Source of the DNA: Inmirania thermothiophila
GTDB lineage: Bacteria > Pseudomonadota > Gammaproteobacteria > DSM-100275
Direction: 5' to 3'
Assembly: GCF_003751635.1 (NCBI RefSeq)
Contig: NZ_RJVI01000001.1
Coordinates: forward strand, 784,726-848,725
Length of the DNA: 64,000 nucleotides
In this document: piece by piece, positions 38,641 to 48,872 of the stretch
Layout of the letters: every line of letters starts with the position of its first letter
How positions within the stretch are numbered: the stretch's first letter is position 1
Notes under the pieces: model-generated
The model's database searches: none
What the model was told of the DNA's origin: nothing
Seen by the model: only the letters and a program-made list of their open reading frames with translations
Made by a program: the position numbers and the translations under genes

Positions 38641-39030
38641 ATGAAGACCGATCCGCTGTTCGGAATCCACGCCAAGGCGTTGACGCTTCGGGCGCAGCGC
38701 GCCGGAATTCTGGCGTCCAACATCGCCAACGCGGACACCCCGCACTACAAGGCGCGCGACCTCGACTTCCGCGCCGCGCTGGCCGCGGTCGAGGGGCGTG
38801 CCGTGACCCTGCGGCGCACCGACGCCCGCCACCTGCCCGCGCCCGATCTGCTGCCCACCGCGGTGGCACTGCGCTACCGCGTCCCGGTGCAGCCCTCGCC
38901 GGACGGCAACACCGTCGATCCCCATGTGGAGCGTGCGGCCTTCGCCGACAACGCGCTGCGCTACCGCGCGAGCCTGCAGTTCCTCGGCGGCCGCATCCGG
39001 ACCCTCCTCACCGCGATCCGGGGGCAGTAG
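38641..39030 (+). CDS. flgB: Flagellar proximal rod protein FlgB
   Basis: A 129-aa FlgB. The N-terminal rod motif is RAGILASNIANADTPHYKARDLDF, described here only in part as SNIANADTPHYKARD. The family pattern NTVDPHVERAAFADNALRYRA follows. It is the first gene of flgBCDEFGHIJ-KL and is preceded by the sigma-54 promoter. The SD is weak (AAGTGCCG). Confidence 0.94.
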   Translation: MKTDPLFGIHAKALTLRAQRAGILASNIANADTPHYKARDLDFRAALAAVEGRAVTLRRTDARHLPAPDLLPTAVALRYRVPVQPSPDGNTVDPHVERAAFADNALRYRASLQFLGGRIRTLLTAIRGQ

Positions 39031-39032
39031 CC

Positions 39033-39446
39033 ATGTCGCTGATGCGCATCCTCGACATCTCCGCCCAGTCCCTTGCGGCCCAGTCGGTGCGGCTCAACGT
39101 CACCGCCAGCAACCTCGCCAACGCCAACAGCGAGGCGGGCTCGCCCGAGGCGGTCTACCGGCCGCGCCATCCGGTCTTCGCCGCCGTCCTCGATGCCCAG
39201 CGCCGGGATCCCGCCGCCGTCGGGGTGCGCGTGGCGGCGGTGGTGGAGAGCCAGGCGCCGCCGGAGAAGCGCTACGACCCCGGCCATCCCCTCGCCGATG
39301 CGCAGGGCTACGTCTACCTGCCGCGCATCGAGGTGGTGGAGGAGATGGCCGACATGATCTCGGCCTCGCGCAGCTACGAGGCCAGCGTCGAGGTCTTCAA
39401 CACCGCCAAGGAGCTGGCCCTGCGCACCCTGGCGCTGGGCCAGTAA
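39033..39446 (+). CDS. flgC: Flagellar proximal rod protein FlgC
   Basis: A 137-aa FlgC. It shows RLNVTASNLANANSEAGSP at the N-terminus, YVYLPRIEVVEEMADMISA and the C-terminal helix SYEASVEVFNTAKELALRTL. It forms the rod with FlgB, FlgF and FlgG. It starts 2 bp after flgB. Confidence 0.95.
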   Translation: MSLMRILDISAQSLAAQSVRLNVTASNLANANSEAGSPEAVYRPRHPVFAAVLDAQRRDPAAVGVRVAAVVESQAPPEKRYDPGHPLADAQGYVYLPRIEVVEEMADMISASRSYEASVEVFNTAKELALRTLALGQ

Positions 39447-39458
39447 GGAGGAGCCGCG

Positions 39459-40121
39459 ATGAGCACCATCGCCGACGTGGCCGCCGCCATCAACCCGCCC
39501 CAGGAGAGCCGCAGCGGGCCGCGCGACCGCCTGGGGCAGGAGGACTTCCTGCGCCTGATGGTGACGCAGCTGCGCAACCAGGACCCCTTCAAGCCGCTGC
39601 AGAGCGGGGAGTTTCTCGGCCAGATCGCCCAGTTCGGCACGGTCTCGGGGATCCAGGACCTGCAGCAGGCGTTCCGCGACTTCGCCGATTCCATGCACGG
39701 CGAGCAGGCCCTGCGGGCCGCCGCCCTGGTGGGTCGCAGGGTCCTGGTGCCGGGCGACGCGGTGCGCTTCGACGGCGAGCCCGTGCGCGGCGCGGTGGAG
39801 CTGGATGCGCCGGCCACGGAGCTGCGGCTCCGCGTCCACGACGCGGCGGGGGCGCTGGTGCGCACGGTGCCCCTCGGCGCCCACGAGGCCGGCCGGGTGG
39901 CCTTCACCTGGGACGGCCTCGACGACGCCGGTGCCCCCGTGCCGTCGGGCCGGTACCGGCTCGCGGTGGAGCGCGTCCGCGACGGCGAGACCGTGTCCCT
40001 GCAGCCGCTGGTGGCGGCACCCGTGGAGAGCGTCACCCTGCGCGCCGGCGGCGGGGCGCTCGAGCTCGAGCTCGAGGGCCTCGGCACCCGAACCCTCGAC
40101 GACGTCCGCCAGATCCTCTAG
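39459..40121 (+). CDS. flgD: Hook-capping protein FlgD
   Basis: A 220-aa FlgD. The N-terminal export and capping region has LGQEDFLRLMVTQLRNQDPF and GEFLGQIAQFGTVSGIQDLQ. A Tudor-like/FnIII C-terminal portion follows, with AGRVAFTWDGLDDAGAPVPS and GRYRLAV. It caps the growing hook. AGGAGGA precedes the ATG. Confidence 0.95.
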   Translation: MSTIADVAAAINPPQESRSGPRDRLGQEDFLRLMVTQLRNQDPFKPLQSGEFLGQIAQFGTVSGIQDLQQAFRDFADSMHGEQALRAAALVGRRVLVPGDAVRFDGEPVRGAVELDAPATELRLRVHDAAGALVRTVPLGAHEAGRVAFTWDGLDDAGAPVPSGRYRLAVERVRDGETVSLQPLVAAPVESVTLRAGGGALELELEGLGTRTLDDVRQIL

Positions 40122-40135
40122 GGGAGGTCCAGACC

Positions 40136-41404
40136 ATGGCCTTTGAGATCGCACTGACGGGACTCAACGCCGCATCGGCCGAGCTCAGCGTCATCGGCAA
40201 CAACATCGCCAACGCCGGCACCACCGGCTTCAAGCAGTCGCGGCCCGAGTTCGCCGACATCTTCGCCGTGTCCAACCTCGGGACCACGGCCTCGGGCATC
40301 GGCCAGGGGGTGCGCCTGAGCGGGGTGGCGCAGCAGTTCACCCAGGGCAACATCACCTTCACCGACAACCCCCTGGATCTTGCCATCAGCGGCGAGGGCT
40401 TCTTCCGCCTGAGCGACAACGGCGCCATCACCTACACCCGCGCCGGTGCCTTCCGCCTCGACAACCGGGGCTTCGTGGTGAACGGCCAGGGCCAGCGCCT
40501 GACCGCCTTCCAGGCCGACAGCGCGGGCAACATCACGGGCGCGCTGGGGGACCTCCAGATCTCCACCGCCAACATCCCGCCGCAGGCGACGAGCCAGCTC
40601 GATGCGCTGCTCAACCTCGACGCCAACGCCACGGTCTTCGGCGCCGGCGCGCCCGCCTTCAACCACAACGACCCCACCACCTTCAACCACGCCACCTCCA
40701 CCACGGTCTACGACACCCTCGGCAATCCGCTGCTCGCGACCATGTACTTCCGCAAGGTGGGGGCCAACAGCTGGCAGATGCACACCTGGGTGACGCAGCC
40801 GGACGGCACCGAGGTGGAGCTCGTTCCCGCGGGCGGCAGCCCCGGCAGCCCGGCGACCCTGACCTTCGACAACACCGGCCGCCTCACCGCCACGAGCCCC
40901 GCCGGCTCCCTCGCCCTCAGCGTCGACTACGACCCGGCGACCCTGACCACCGGCGGCGCGCCCCTGGACATGGACATCGTCCTTTCCGGGACCACCCAGT
41001 TCGGCGCCGACTTCGCGGTCTCGAGCCTGAGCCAGGACGGCTTCGCCACCGGGCGGCTGACCAGCATCGACATCGAGGACAACGGCATCGTCTTCGCCCG
41101 CTTCTCCAACGGCCAGTCCAGCGTCCTCGGCCAGGTGGCGCTCGCCACCTTCGCCAACCCGCAGGGGCTGCGTCCGGTGGGCGACACCGCCTGGGCGGAG
41201 AGCTTCGCCTCGGGGCCGCCCCTGGTGGCCGCCCCCGGCAGCGGCACCCTCGGCCTCATCCAGTCGGGCGCCCTGGAGGAGTCCAACGTGGAGATCTCCG
41301 AGCAGCTGGTGCGGCTGATCACCGCCCAGCGCAACTTCCAGGCCAACGCCCAGGTGGTGACCACCGCCGACCAGGTCACCCAGGCCATCCTCAACATCCG
41401 CTAG
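40136..41404 (+). CDS. flgE: Flagellar hook protein FlgE
   Basis: A 422-aa hook protein. N-terminal [20 protein letters not shown] and [16 protein letters not shown], then [20 protein letters not shown], a central domain, and the C-terminal helix [20 protein letters not shown]. The length is near that of E. coli FlgE (402 aa). It builds the extracellular hook. GGGGAGGT precedes the ATG. Confidence 0.96.
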   Translation: MAFEIALTGLNAASAELSVIGNNIANAGTTGFKQSRPEFADIFAVSNLGTTASGIGQGVRLSGVAQQFTQGNITFTDNPLDLAISGEGFFRLSDNGAITYTRAGAFRLDNRGFVVNGQGQRLTAFQADSAGNITGALGDLQISTANIPPQATSQLDALLNLDANATVFGAGAPAFNHNDPTTFNHATSTTVYDTLGNPLLATMYFRKVGANSWQMHTWVTQPDGTEVELVPAGGSPGSPATLTFDNTGRLTATSPAGSLALSVDYDPATLTTGGAPLDMDIVLSGTTQFGADFAVSSLSQDGFATGRLTSIDIEDNGIVFARFSNGQSSVLGQVALATFANPQGLRPVGDTAWAESFASGPPLVAAPGSGTLGLIQSGALEESNVEISEQLVRLITAQRNFQANAQVVTTADQVTQAILNIR

Positions 41405-41427
41405 CGTAGCGCGGCGGGAGCGGGGCC

Positions 41428-42171
41428 ATGGACCGCCTGATCTACATCGCCATGAACGCCGCCGGCCAGGCGCAGCTGGCGCAGGCGGCGACGGCGCAGA
41501 ACCTCGCCAACGTCGCCACCACCGGGTTCCGCGCCGCCCTCGCCCGCTTCGGCACCGTGGAGGTGGTGGGCGAGGGCGGCCCGACGCGGGCCTTCGGCGT
41601 CATCCTGCCGCCGACGGCCCATCTCGCGCCCGGGCCCGTCACCCCCACCGGGCGCGACCTCGACGTCGCGGTGGAGGGCGAGGGCTTCATCGCCGTGCAG
41701 GCCCCCGACGGCTCCGAGGGCTACACCCGCGCCGGGGACCTGCGCATCGACGCCAGCGGCCGCCTCCTCACCGGGGCGGGCTTCCCGGTGCTGGGCAACG
41801 GCGGCCCCATCGCCCTGCCGCCGGCGCAGAAGGTGGAGATCGGCGCCGACGGCACCGTCTCGGTGGTGCCGCTGGGCCAGGAGGCCTCCACGCTGGCGGT
41901 GGTGGACCGCATCAAGCTGGTGCGGCCCGACCCGGCGGCGCTGGTGCGCGGCGCCGACGGGCTGCTGCACCGGGCCGACGGGGGCGCGGAGCCTGCCGAT
42001 GCCGCGGTGCGGCTGACCAGCGGCAGTCTCGAGGGCAGCAACGTGGATCTCACCCGCGCCCTGGTGGAGATGATCGAGCTCGGGCGGCGCTTCGAGGTGC
42101 ACGTCAAGCTCATGCGGGAGGCCGAGGAGATGGACCGGGCGGCGGCGTCGCTGCTGCGGGTCGCGGGCTAG
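41428..42171 (+). CDS. flgF: Flagellar proximal rod protein FlgF
   Basis: A 247-aa rod protein. [20 protein letters not shown] at the N-terminus identifies Flg[20 protein letters not shown] and the C-terminal [20 protein letters not shown] are typical of the family. It lies between flgE and flgG, as in most gammaproteobacteria. Confidence 0.95.
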   Translation: MDRLIYIAMNAAGQAQLAQAATAQNLANVATTGFRAALARFGTVEVVGEGGPTRAFGVILPPTAHLAPGPVTPTGRDLDVAVEGEGFIAVQAPDGSEGYTRAGDLRIDASGRLLTGAGFPVLGNGGPIALPPAQKVEIGADGTVSVVPLGQEASTLAVVDRIKLVRPDPAALVRGADGLLHRADGGAEPADAAVRLTSGSLEGSNVDLTRALVEMIELGRRFEVHVKLMREAEEMDRAAASLLRVAG

Positions 42172-42182
42172 GAGGAGGAGCC

Positions 42183-42968
42183 ATGAGCCAGGCACTGTGG
42201 ATCGCCAAGACGGGCCTCGAGGCCCAGCAGACGAGGATGTCGGTGATCGCCAACAACCTCGCCAACGTCAACACCACCGGCTTCAAGCGGGGGCGGGCCC
42301 AGTTCGCCGACCTGCTCTACCAGAACGTGCGCCAGGCGGGGGGGCAGAGCTCCCAGGACACCATCCTGCCCTCGGGGCTCGTTCTGGGGACCGGCGTGCG
42401 GCTGGTCTCCACCGAGAAGATCTTCACCCAGGGCAGCCTCGTGGGGACCGAGAACGCCCTCGACCTCGCCATCCAGGGGCGCGGCTTCTTCCAGGTGCTG
42501 CTGCCGGACGGGCGCCTCGCCTACACCCGCGCCGGGGGCTTCCAGCGCGACGCCCAGGGGCAGCTCGTGACCCCCTCGGGCTACGTGCTGCAGCCCCCCC
42601 TCACCATCCCCGACGACGCCCTCAGCATCACCATCGGCACCGACGGCACCGTCACCGTCACCACCCCGGGCACCCCGAATCCGACCCAGGTGGGGACGCT
42701 GCAGCTCGCCGACTTCAGCAACCCGGCGGGGCTGCAGCCCATCGGCGACAACCTGTTCGTGGAGACCGCGGCGAGCGGGCCGCCCCAGCAAGGCACCCCG
42801 GGCCTCAACGGCCTCGGCACCACGGTGCAGGGGATGTTGGAGACCTCCAACGTCAACGTGGTGGAGGAGCTCGTCAACATGATCGAGACCCAGCGCGCCT
42901 ACGAGATGAACTCGAAGGCGGTCTCGACCCTGGACGACATGCTCCGCTTCGCCACCAACCAGCTCTGA
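42183..42968 (+). CDS. flgG: Flagellar distal rod protein FlgG
   Basis: A 261-aa FlgG, the standard length. [39 protein letters not shown], the distal-rod insert ([19 protein letters not shown]) and the C-terminus [19 protein letters not shown] are clear. GGAGGAG precedes the ATG. Confidence 0.97.
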   Translation: MSQALWIAKTGLEAQQTRMSVIANNLANVNTTGFKRGRAQFADLLYQNVRQAGGQSSQDTILPSGLVLGTGVRLVSTEKIFTQGSLVGTENALDLAIQGRGFFQVLLPDGRLAYTRAGGFQRDAQGQLVTPSGYVLQPPLTIPDDALSITIGTDGTVTVTTPGTPNPTQVGTLQLADFSNPAGLQPIGDNLFVETAASGPPQQGTPGLNGLGTTVQGMLETSNVNVVEELVNMIETQRAYEMNSKAVSTLDDMLRFATNQL

Positions 42969-42978
42969 GACGCACGCC

Positions 42979-43656
42979 ATGAGGCCGTCCCCGCGTCCCG
43001 CCGCCGTCGCCGCCGCGGCCCTGCTGCTGGGGGCCTGCGCCGCGACGCCGCCGCTGCACGACCCGGCCTTCGCGCCGGTGCCGCCGCCGGCGCCGCAGCC
43101 TGCGGCGCGTACCGCCGGCGCCGTCTACCAGGAGGGGTTCGGGCTTGCGCTCTTCGCCGACCGGCGCGCGCGGCGGGTGGGCGACATCCTCACCATCGTC
43201 CTCGTGGAGAGCACCGAGGCGAGCAAGAAGGCCGAGACCACCACCTCGCGCGAGGCGAGCATCGACGCCACGGGACCGACCCTGCTGGGGGACAAGGTGA
43301 TCCGCCATGGGCGCGAGATCCTCTCGGCCAGCGTCGACGCGACCCAGGAGAACACCGGCAGCGGCACCGCCGAGCAGAGCAACAGCCTCGAGGGGCGGAT
43401 CACGGTCACGGTGGCCGAGGTCCTGCCCAACGGCTACCTGCGGGTGCGCGGGGAGAAGGTGCTCACCCTCGGCCGCGGCGACGAGTTCGTGCGCTTCTCG
43501 GGCATCGTCCGTCCGGAGGACATCCGCGCCGACAACACGGTGCCCTCCACCCAGGTGGCCGATGCCCGGATCGTCTACAGCGGGCGCGGCGAGGTGGCCG
43601 ACGCCGCCGGCGCCGGCTGGCTGTCGCGGTTCTTCCTCAGGGTCTGGCCCTTCTGA
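42979..43656 (+). CDS. flgH: Flagellar L-ring lipoprotein FlgH
   Basis: A 225-aa FlgH with a lipobox LLLGAC, placing the acylated Cys near residue 17. A Pro/Ala-rich linker follows, then [20 protein letters not shown] and [15 protein letters not shown] with [13 protein letters not shown]. It forms the outer-membrane L-ring. It starts 10 bp after flgG. Confidence 0.96.
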   Translation: MRPSPRPAAVAAAALLLGACAATPPLHDPAFAPVPPPAPQPAARTAGAVYQEGFGLALFADRRARRVGDILTIVLVESTEASKKAETTTSREASIDATGPTLLGDKVIRHGREILSASVDATQENTGSGTAEQSNSLEGRITVTVAEVLPNGYLRVRGEKVLTLGRGDEFVRFSGIVRPEDIRADNTVPSTQVADARIVYSGRGEVADAAGAGWLSRFFLRVWPF

Positions 43657-43682
43657 CCGCGCGGGGCCGGGAGGTGAAGGCG

Positions 43683-44792
43683 ATGCGTAGGGCGGGAAGG
43701 CTTGCGACGATGGGTGCGGTGCTGCTGGCCCTGGCGGCGCCGGCGGGGGCCGAGCGGGTCAAGGACCTGGCCTCGGTGGCCGGCGTGCGCGCCAACCAGC
43801 TCGTGGGCTACGGGCTGGTGGTGGGCCTCGACGGCACCGGCGACCAGACCAGCCAGGCCCCGTTCACGGTGCAGAGCCTGCGCAGCATGCTGGCCCAGTT
43901 CGGGATCACCATCCCGCCCGGGGTGAGCCTGCAGACCAAGAACGTGGCCGCGGTGGCGGTGCACGCGGAGCTGCCCCCCTTCGCCAAGCCCGGCCAGACC
44001 ATCGACGTCACCGTCTCCTCCATCGGCAACGCCAAGAGCCTGCGCGGCGGCACCCTCCTCATGACGCCGCTGCGCGGCGCCGACGGCCGCATCTACGCCA
44101 TCGCCCAGGGCAACCTGGTGGTGAGCGGCTTCGGCGTCGCCGGGGCCGACGGCTCCAGCATCAAGGTCAACGTCCCCAGCGCCGGCCGCATCCCCAACGG
44201 CGCCACCGTGGAGCGGCCCGCGCCGGATCCCTTCAACGGCGGCGCGAGCCTCACCCTCAACCTCCACGAGCCGGACTTCACCACCGCCTACCGCGTCGCC
44301 AAGGCCATCGACCGCGTCTTCGGCCGCGGCACCGCGCGCCCGCTGGACGCCACCTCGGTCGAGGTCAGCGCCCCCGCCGACCCGGGTCAGCGCGTCGCCT
44401 TCCTCTCCCTCGTCGAGAACGTGGAGGTGGAGCCGGGGGAGGCGCCGGCGCGGGTCATCGTCAACTCGCGCACTGGCACCGTGGTCATCGGCAGCCACGT
44501 GCGCGTGATGCCGGCGGCGGTGAGCCACGGCAGCCTCACCGTCACCATCACCGAGCGGCCCGAGGTGAGCCAGCCCGCGCCGCTCTCCGGCGGGCAGACC
44601 ACGGTGGTGCCCCGGACCGAGATCCAGGCCGAGCAGGCCGGCGGGCGCATGTTCCTCTTCCGCTCCGGCGTGACCCTGGACGAGATCGTGCGCGCGGTGA
44701 ACCAGGTGGGGGCGGCGCCGGGCGACCTGGTGGCCATCCTCGAGGCGCTGCGTGCGGCCGGGGCCCTGCGCGCCGAGCTGATCGTGATCTGA
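43683..44792 (+). CDS. flgI: Flagellar P-ring protein FlgI
   Basis: A 369-aa FlgI with a signal peptide ([20 protein letters not shown], cleaved before ERVKDLASV). Core motifs: [51 protein letters not shown] and the C-terminal [19 protein letters not shown]. It makes the periplasmic P-ring. I chose the ATG at 43683 because GGAGGTGA lies 5 nt upstream; a GTG at 43674 would sit inside that SD. Confidence 0.95.
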   Translation: MRRAGRLATMGAVLLALAAPAGAERVKDLASVAGVRANQLVGYGLVVGLDGTGDQTSQAPFTVQSLRSMLAQFGITIPPGVSLQTKNVAAVAVHAELPPFAKPGQTIDVTVSSIGNAKSLRGGTLLMTPLRGADGRIYAIAQGNLVVSGFGVAGADGSSIKVNVPSAGRIPNGATVERPAPDPFNGGASLTLNLHEPDFTTAYRVAKAIDRVFGRGTARPLDATSVEVSAPADPGQRVAFLSLVENVEVEPGEAPARVIVNSRTGTVVIGSHVRVMPAAVSHGSLTVTITERPEVSQPAPLSGGQTTVVPRTEIQAEQAGGRMFLFRSGVTLDEIVRAVNQVGAAPGDLVAILEALRAAGALRAELIVI

Positions 44793-44795
44793 GCC

Positions 44796-45668
44796 ATGCG
44801 CCCTGCGGCCGACAGCGCCGGCGCCGCCGCCCGCGTCTACCACGACCTGCGGGGTCTCGCCGCCCTGCGGGCGGACGCCGCCCGCGGCGAGCCCGGCAGC
44901 CTGCGCGAGGCGGCCGAGCAGTTCGAGGCGCTGCTGGTGCAGATGATGGTGCGCAGCATGCGCGCGGCGCGCCTTGCCGAGGACCCCTATGCGGGGCCGG
45001 GCGGCGAGCTCTACACGGATCTTCTCGACCGCCAGCTCGCCATCGAGCTGGCGGCGCGCGAGCGCCTCGGGCTCGCCGAGGCCATGGTGCGCCAGCTCGA
45101 GGGCGCGGCGCCGCGCCCGCCGGCGCCGCCGCCCGCCGAGGCCCCGCCCGCGTCGCGCGGCGAGGCGTTCGCCTCGCCGGCGGAGTTCGTGCAGCGGCTG
45201 CGGCCCCACGCCGAGCGGGCCGCACGCGCCCTCGGCACCCGACCCGAGCTGCTCCTCGCCCAGGCCGCCCTCGAGACCGGCTGGGGGCGGCGCGTGATCC
45301 GCCGCGACGACGGCACGAGCAGCCACAACCTCTTCAACATCAAGGCCGACGCGCGCTGGCAGGGCCCGCGCGTGGAGGTGGAGACCACCGAGTACCGCGA
45401 CGGGCGCGCGGTGCGCGAGCGGGCCGCCTTCCGCGCCTACGGCTCCTGGGCGGAGGCCTTCGACGACTACGTCGCCTTCCTGCGGGCGAGCCCGCGCTAC
45501 CGCGAGGCGGTGGCGCAGGCGGGGCGGCCGGCGGCCTTCGTGCGGGCGCTGGCCGAGGGCGGCTACGCCACCGACCCGGACTACACGGGCAAGGTCCTGG
45601 CGATCCTCGCGCGGCTCGAGGGCGACGGGTTCAAGTCTGCGGCGGCGGCGCCGACAGACGGGGCGTGA
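44796..45668 (+). CDS. flgJ: Flagellar rod-cap and peptidoglycan hydrolase FlgJ
   Basis: A 290-aa two-domain FlgJ. The N-terminal rod-capping region (about residues 25-100, LREAAEQFEALLVQMMVRSM) is joined by an Ala/Pro linker to a C-terminal GH73 glucosaminidase domain. The catalytic Glu is in LLAQAALETGWG, followed by HNLFNIKA. It opens the peptidoglycan layer for the rod. Its last codons contain a candidate sigma-28 promoter for flgK. Confidence 0.94.
   Translation: MRPAADSAGAAARVYHDLRGLAALRADAARGEPGSLREAAEQFEALLVQMMVRSMRAARLAEDPYAGPGGELYTDLLDRQLAIELAARERLGLAEAMVRQLEGAAPRPPAPPPAEAPPASRGEAFASPAEFVQRLRPHAERAARALGTRPELLLAQAALETGWGRRVIRRDDGTSSHNLFNIKADARWQGPRVEVETTEYRDGRAVRERAAFRAYGSWAEAFDDYVAFLRASPRYREAVAQAGRPAAFVRALAEGGYATDPDYTGKVLAILARLEGDGFKSAAAAPTDGA
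45631..45657 (+). promoter_or_regulatory. Candidate sigma-28 promoter of flgK, inside the flgJ end
   Basis: TCAAGTCT, 11-bp spacer, GCCGACAG. The -35 TCAAGT core is a perfect match and the -10 matches at 6 of 8 positions. It ends 28 nt before the flgK ATG, separating late flgKL expression from the sigma-54 flgB operon. Confidence 0.6.
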
Positions 45669-45685
45669 GGCGGAGGTAGGGCACC

Positions 45686-47635
45686 ATGGCCACGGGCAAC
45701 GTCTTCGGCATCAGCACCACGGCGCTGCTCGCCTTCCAGCGGGCCCTGGCCACCACCGGCCACAACATCGCCAACGTCAACACCCCCGGCTACAGCCGCC
45801 AGCGCGTGGACCTGGTGGCACGGCCGCCGCAGTACGTGGGCGGCGGCTTCATGGGCGCCGGCGTCATCGTCGACTCGGTCACCCGCGTGACCGACGAGTT
45901 CCTCACCGGGCAGGTGCGGGCGAGCACCTCCGCCCACGCCGAGGAGGCTGGGTTCCACGCGCTCGCCGCCCAGGTGGACGCGCTCCTCTCGGACCCCGAG
46001 GCGGGCCTGCTGCCGGGGCTCGAGCAGTTCTTCAACGGGCTGCAGGACCTCGCCGACCACCCCGACTCGGTGCCGGTGCGCGAGGCCCTGATCGGCGCCG
46101 CCGACAGCCTCGTCGGCCGCTTCGCCGCCCTCGGCGGGCGCCTCGACGACCTCAACCGCGAGGTCAACGCCCGCATCGGCGCCGAGGTGGAGGAGATCAA
46201 CGCCCTCGCCCGCGCCATCGCCGACCTCAACGTGCGCATCGTGCAGGCCCTCGGCATCGCCCAGGGCGACCCCCCCAACGACCTGCTGGACCAGCGCGAC
46301 GAGGCCCTGCGCCGGCTCGCCGAGCACGTCGGCGTCACCGTGGTGGCGCAGGACGACGGCGCGGTCAACGTCTTCCTCGGCCGCGGCCAGGTCCTGGTGC
46401 AGGCGGCGGTGGCCAACGAGCTCGCCGCGGTGGAGGACGCCTTCGACCCGAGCCGGCTCACGGTGGCCTTCCGCAAGGGCTCGGTGGTGGCAGACATCGG
46501 GCCCTACGTCTCGGGCGGGGCGCTGGGCGGCGTGCTGCGCTTTCGCGGCGAGATCCTCGATCCGGCGGCGCGCGAGCTCGGGCGTCTGGCGGTGGCGGTG
46601 AGCGACGCCGTCAACGACCAGCACCGCCTCGGCACCGACCTCGACGGCAACCTCGGCGGCGACTTCTTCACCGATCTTGCCGCCACCGCCGGGGTCGGGC
46701 TCGCCTCCCGGGCCAACGCCGCATCCACCGACGTCACGGTGGCGGTGGAGGTGACGGACGTGGCCGCGCTCGCCGCCAGCGACTACCGCATCGACTTCGA
46801 CGGCAGCGACTACACGGTGCGCCGCCTCGCCGACAACCAGGTCGTGGCCACGGTGGCGGCCGCGGGCTTTCCCCAGACCATCGACCTCACCGCCGGCGAG
46901 GGCCTGCGCCTGACCCTCTCGGGAAGCAGCGTCAGCGCCGGCGACGCCTTCCTGGTCCGGCCCACCGCCCGCGCCGCCGCCGCCATCGGCATCGAGGTCG
47001 GCGGCGTGCGCGAGATCGCCGCCGCCGCTCCCATCCTCGCCGAGGCCGACCTCGGCAACACCGGCAGCGCCACCGTGACCCTCGGCGAGGTGAGCGCGGG
47101 GCCGCCGCCGGATCCCAACCTGCAGCAGACGGTCACCATCACCTTCAACGATCCGCCGACCAGCTTCGACGTCAGCGGTACCGGCACCGGCAATCCCACC
47201 GGGGTCGCCTACACGCCCGGCGCCGAGATCAGCTACAACGGCTGGACCATCCGCATCGACGGCGCGCCGGCGGCGGGCGACCGCTTCACGGTGCGCGCGA
47301 GCACGGGGGCGACGGGCGACAACCGCAACGCCCTCGCCATGGCCGCGCTGCGCGAGCGCGCGCTGCTCGAGGGCGGCACCCTGCGCCTCGCCGACGCCTA
47401 CGGCGCCACCGTCGCCTCCGTGGGCAGCGCGACCCGCGAGGCCGAGGTCTCGGCCGAGGCCCAGCAGGCCCTGCTGGACCAGGCGGTGGCCCGGCGCGAG
47501 GCGGTCGCCGGGGTCAACCTCGACGAGGAGGCGGCCAACCTGCTCCGCCTGCAGCAGGCCTACCAGGCGGCGGCGCAGGTGATCCGCACCGCCTCCACCC
47601 TGTTCGACACCCTGTTGGCGGCGGTCGGGAGGTAG
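45686..47635 (+). CDS. flgK: Hook-associated protein 1 FlgK
   Basis: A 649-aa HAP1. N-terminal FGISTTALLAFQRALATTGH and NIANVNTPGYSRQRV, the DLLDQRDEALRRLAEHVGV segment, a central beta-rich part with DGAPAAGDRFTVRAS, and the C-terminal VNLDEEAANLLRLQQAYQAA. It is the first hook-filament junction protein. GCGGAGGTAGG precedes the ATG. Confidence 0.96.
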   Translation: MATGNVFGISTTALLAFQRALATTGHNIANVNTPGYSRQRVDLVARPPQYVGGGFMGAGVIVDSVTRVTDEFLTGQVRASTSAHAEEAGFHALAAQVDALLSDPEAGLLPGLEQFFNGLQDLADHPDSVPVREALIGAADSLVGRFAALGGRLDDLNREVNARIGAEVEEINALARAIADLNVRIVQALGIAQGDPPNDLLDQRDEALRRLAEHVGVTVVAQDDGAVNVFLGRGQVLVQAAVANELAAVEDAFDPSRLTVAFRKGSVVADIGPYVSGGALGGVLRFRGEILDPAARELGRLAVAVSDAVNDQHRLGTDLDGNLGGDFFTDLAATAGVGLASRANAASTDVTVAVEVTDVAALAASDYRIDFDGSDYTVRRLADNQVVATVAAAGFPQTIDLTAGEGLRLTLSGSSVSAGDAFLVRPTARAAAAIGIEVGGVREIAAAAPILAEADLGNTGSATVTLGEVSAGPPPDPNLQQTVTITFNDPPTSFDVSGTGTGNPTGVAYTPGAEISYNGWTIRIDGAPAAGDRFTVRASTGATGDNRNALAMAALRERALLEGGTLRLADAYGATVASVGSATREAEVSAEAQQALLDQAVARREAVAGVNLDEEAANLLRLQQAYQAAAQVIRTASTLFDTLLAAVGR

Positions 47636-47641
47636 CGGGCC

Positions 47642-48841
47642 ATGCGCGTCTCCACCTCGCAGATCCACACCGGCGCCCTGCGCGCCATGCTCGACGGCCA
47701 GGCGCGGCTGCAGGAGACGCAGCTGCAGCTCGCCACCGGCCGCCGCGTGCTCACCCCCGCGGACGACCCCGCGGCGGCGGCCCGCATCCTCTCCCTCACC
47801 GCCTCCACCGCGGGCCTCGAGCAGTACGGGGCCAACGCCGCCGCCGCCCGCGCCCGCCTGGGCGTGGAGGAGACGGCGCTCGCCGGGGCCCAGCGCCTGC
47901 TGGTGCGGGCGCGCGAGCTCGCGATCCAGGGCGGCGACGACGCCCTCGCCGCCGCCGACCGCGACGCCATCGCCGAGGAGGTGCGGGGGCTGCGGGCGGA
48001 GCTCGTGCGCATCGCCAACAGCCAGGACGCCAACGGCGAGTACGTCTTCGCCGGCTTCAAGGTACGCACCGAGCCCTTCACCGAGCGCGGCGCCGGCGTG
48101 ACCTACAACGGCGACGGCGGCCAGCGCTTCGTCGAGGTGGGGCCGGGGCGGCAGGTGGCGGTGGGCGATGCGGGCTCGGCGGTCTTCCTCGCGGTGCCCA
48201 CCGGCAACGGCGTCTTCGCCGTGGAGGCCGACGCCGCCAACACCGGCACCGGCGTCATCCACCAGGGCAGCGTCACCGGCACCTGGGTCCCCGACACCTA
48301 CACCATCCGCTTCAGCCAGCCCACGCCGTCGGATCCCGTGACCTACACCGTGACCGACTCGGGCGGCACCACCGTGGCCAGCGGCACCTACAGCGACGGG
48401 GCCGCCATCGCCTTCGCGGGGGCGGAGGTGGTGATCGAGGGCAGCCCCGCCGACGGCGACCGCTTCACCGTCGCCCCCAGCGGCAGCCAGGACCTCTTCG
48501 CCACCCTCGACCGCCTCCTCGAGGCGCTCGGCACCGGCGGCGACGCCGCCGCCGACGCGCTGCGCCACAACCGGCTGGGGCGGGTGCTCGCCGACCTCGA
48601 CCGCGGCCTCGAGCATCTCGACGTCGTGCGCGCGCGGGTGGGGGCGCGGCTTGCCGCCGTGGAGAGCCAGGAGGAGGTCAACGCCGACCTCCGGCTGCAG
48701 CTCGAGGCGACCCTGTCGGGCCTTCGCGACCTGGACTACGCCGAGGCGGTCAGCCGCTTCAACGTGCAGCTCACCGCCCTGCGGGCGGCGCAGCAGACCT
48801 TCGCCCGCGTGCAGGGGCTGAGCCTGTTCCAGTTCCTCTAG
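47642..48841 (+). CDS. flgL: Hook-associated protein 3 FlgL
   Basis: A 399-aa HAP3. MRVSTSQIHTGALRAMLDGQ and a QETQLQLATGRRVLTPADDP stretch at the N-terminus; the C-terminus has the flagellin-type helix ISRFNVQLTALRAAQQTF-like sequence. The central insert shares the GxPAxGDRFTV motif with FlgK. It starts 6 bp after flgK and links HAP1 to the filament. Confidence 0.95.
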   Translation: MRVSTSQIHTGALRAMLDGQARLQETQLQLATGRRVLTPADDPAAAARILSLTASTAGLEQYGANAAAARARLGVEETALAGAQRLLVRARELAIQGGDDALAAADRDAIAEEVRGLRAELVRIANSQDANGEYVFAGFKVRTEPFTERGAGVTYNGDGGQRFVEVGPGRQVAVGDAGSAVFLAVPTGNGVFAVEADAANTGTGVIHQGSVTGTWVPDTYTIRFSQPTPSDPVTYTVTDSGGTTVASGTYSDGAAIAFAGAEVVIEGSPADGDRFTVAPSGSQDLFATLDRLLEALGTGGDAAADALRHNRLGRVLADLDRGLEHLDVVRARVGARLAAVESQEEVNADLRLQLEATLSGLRDLDYAEAVSRFNVQLTALRAAQQTFARVQGLSLFQFL

Positions 48842-48872
48842 GACCGGTCCGCGCGGGCCGCCGGGAGACGCC

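Noticed and set aside
47220-48480. Shared GxPAxGDRFTV motif in FlgK and FlgL as a duplicated domain
   Set aside because: This motif is usual in the central domains of HAP1 and HAP3 of related bacteria, so it is not treated as novel.
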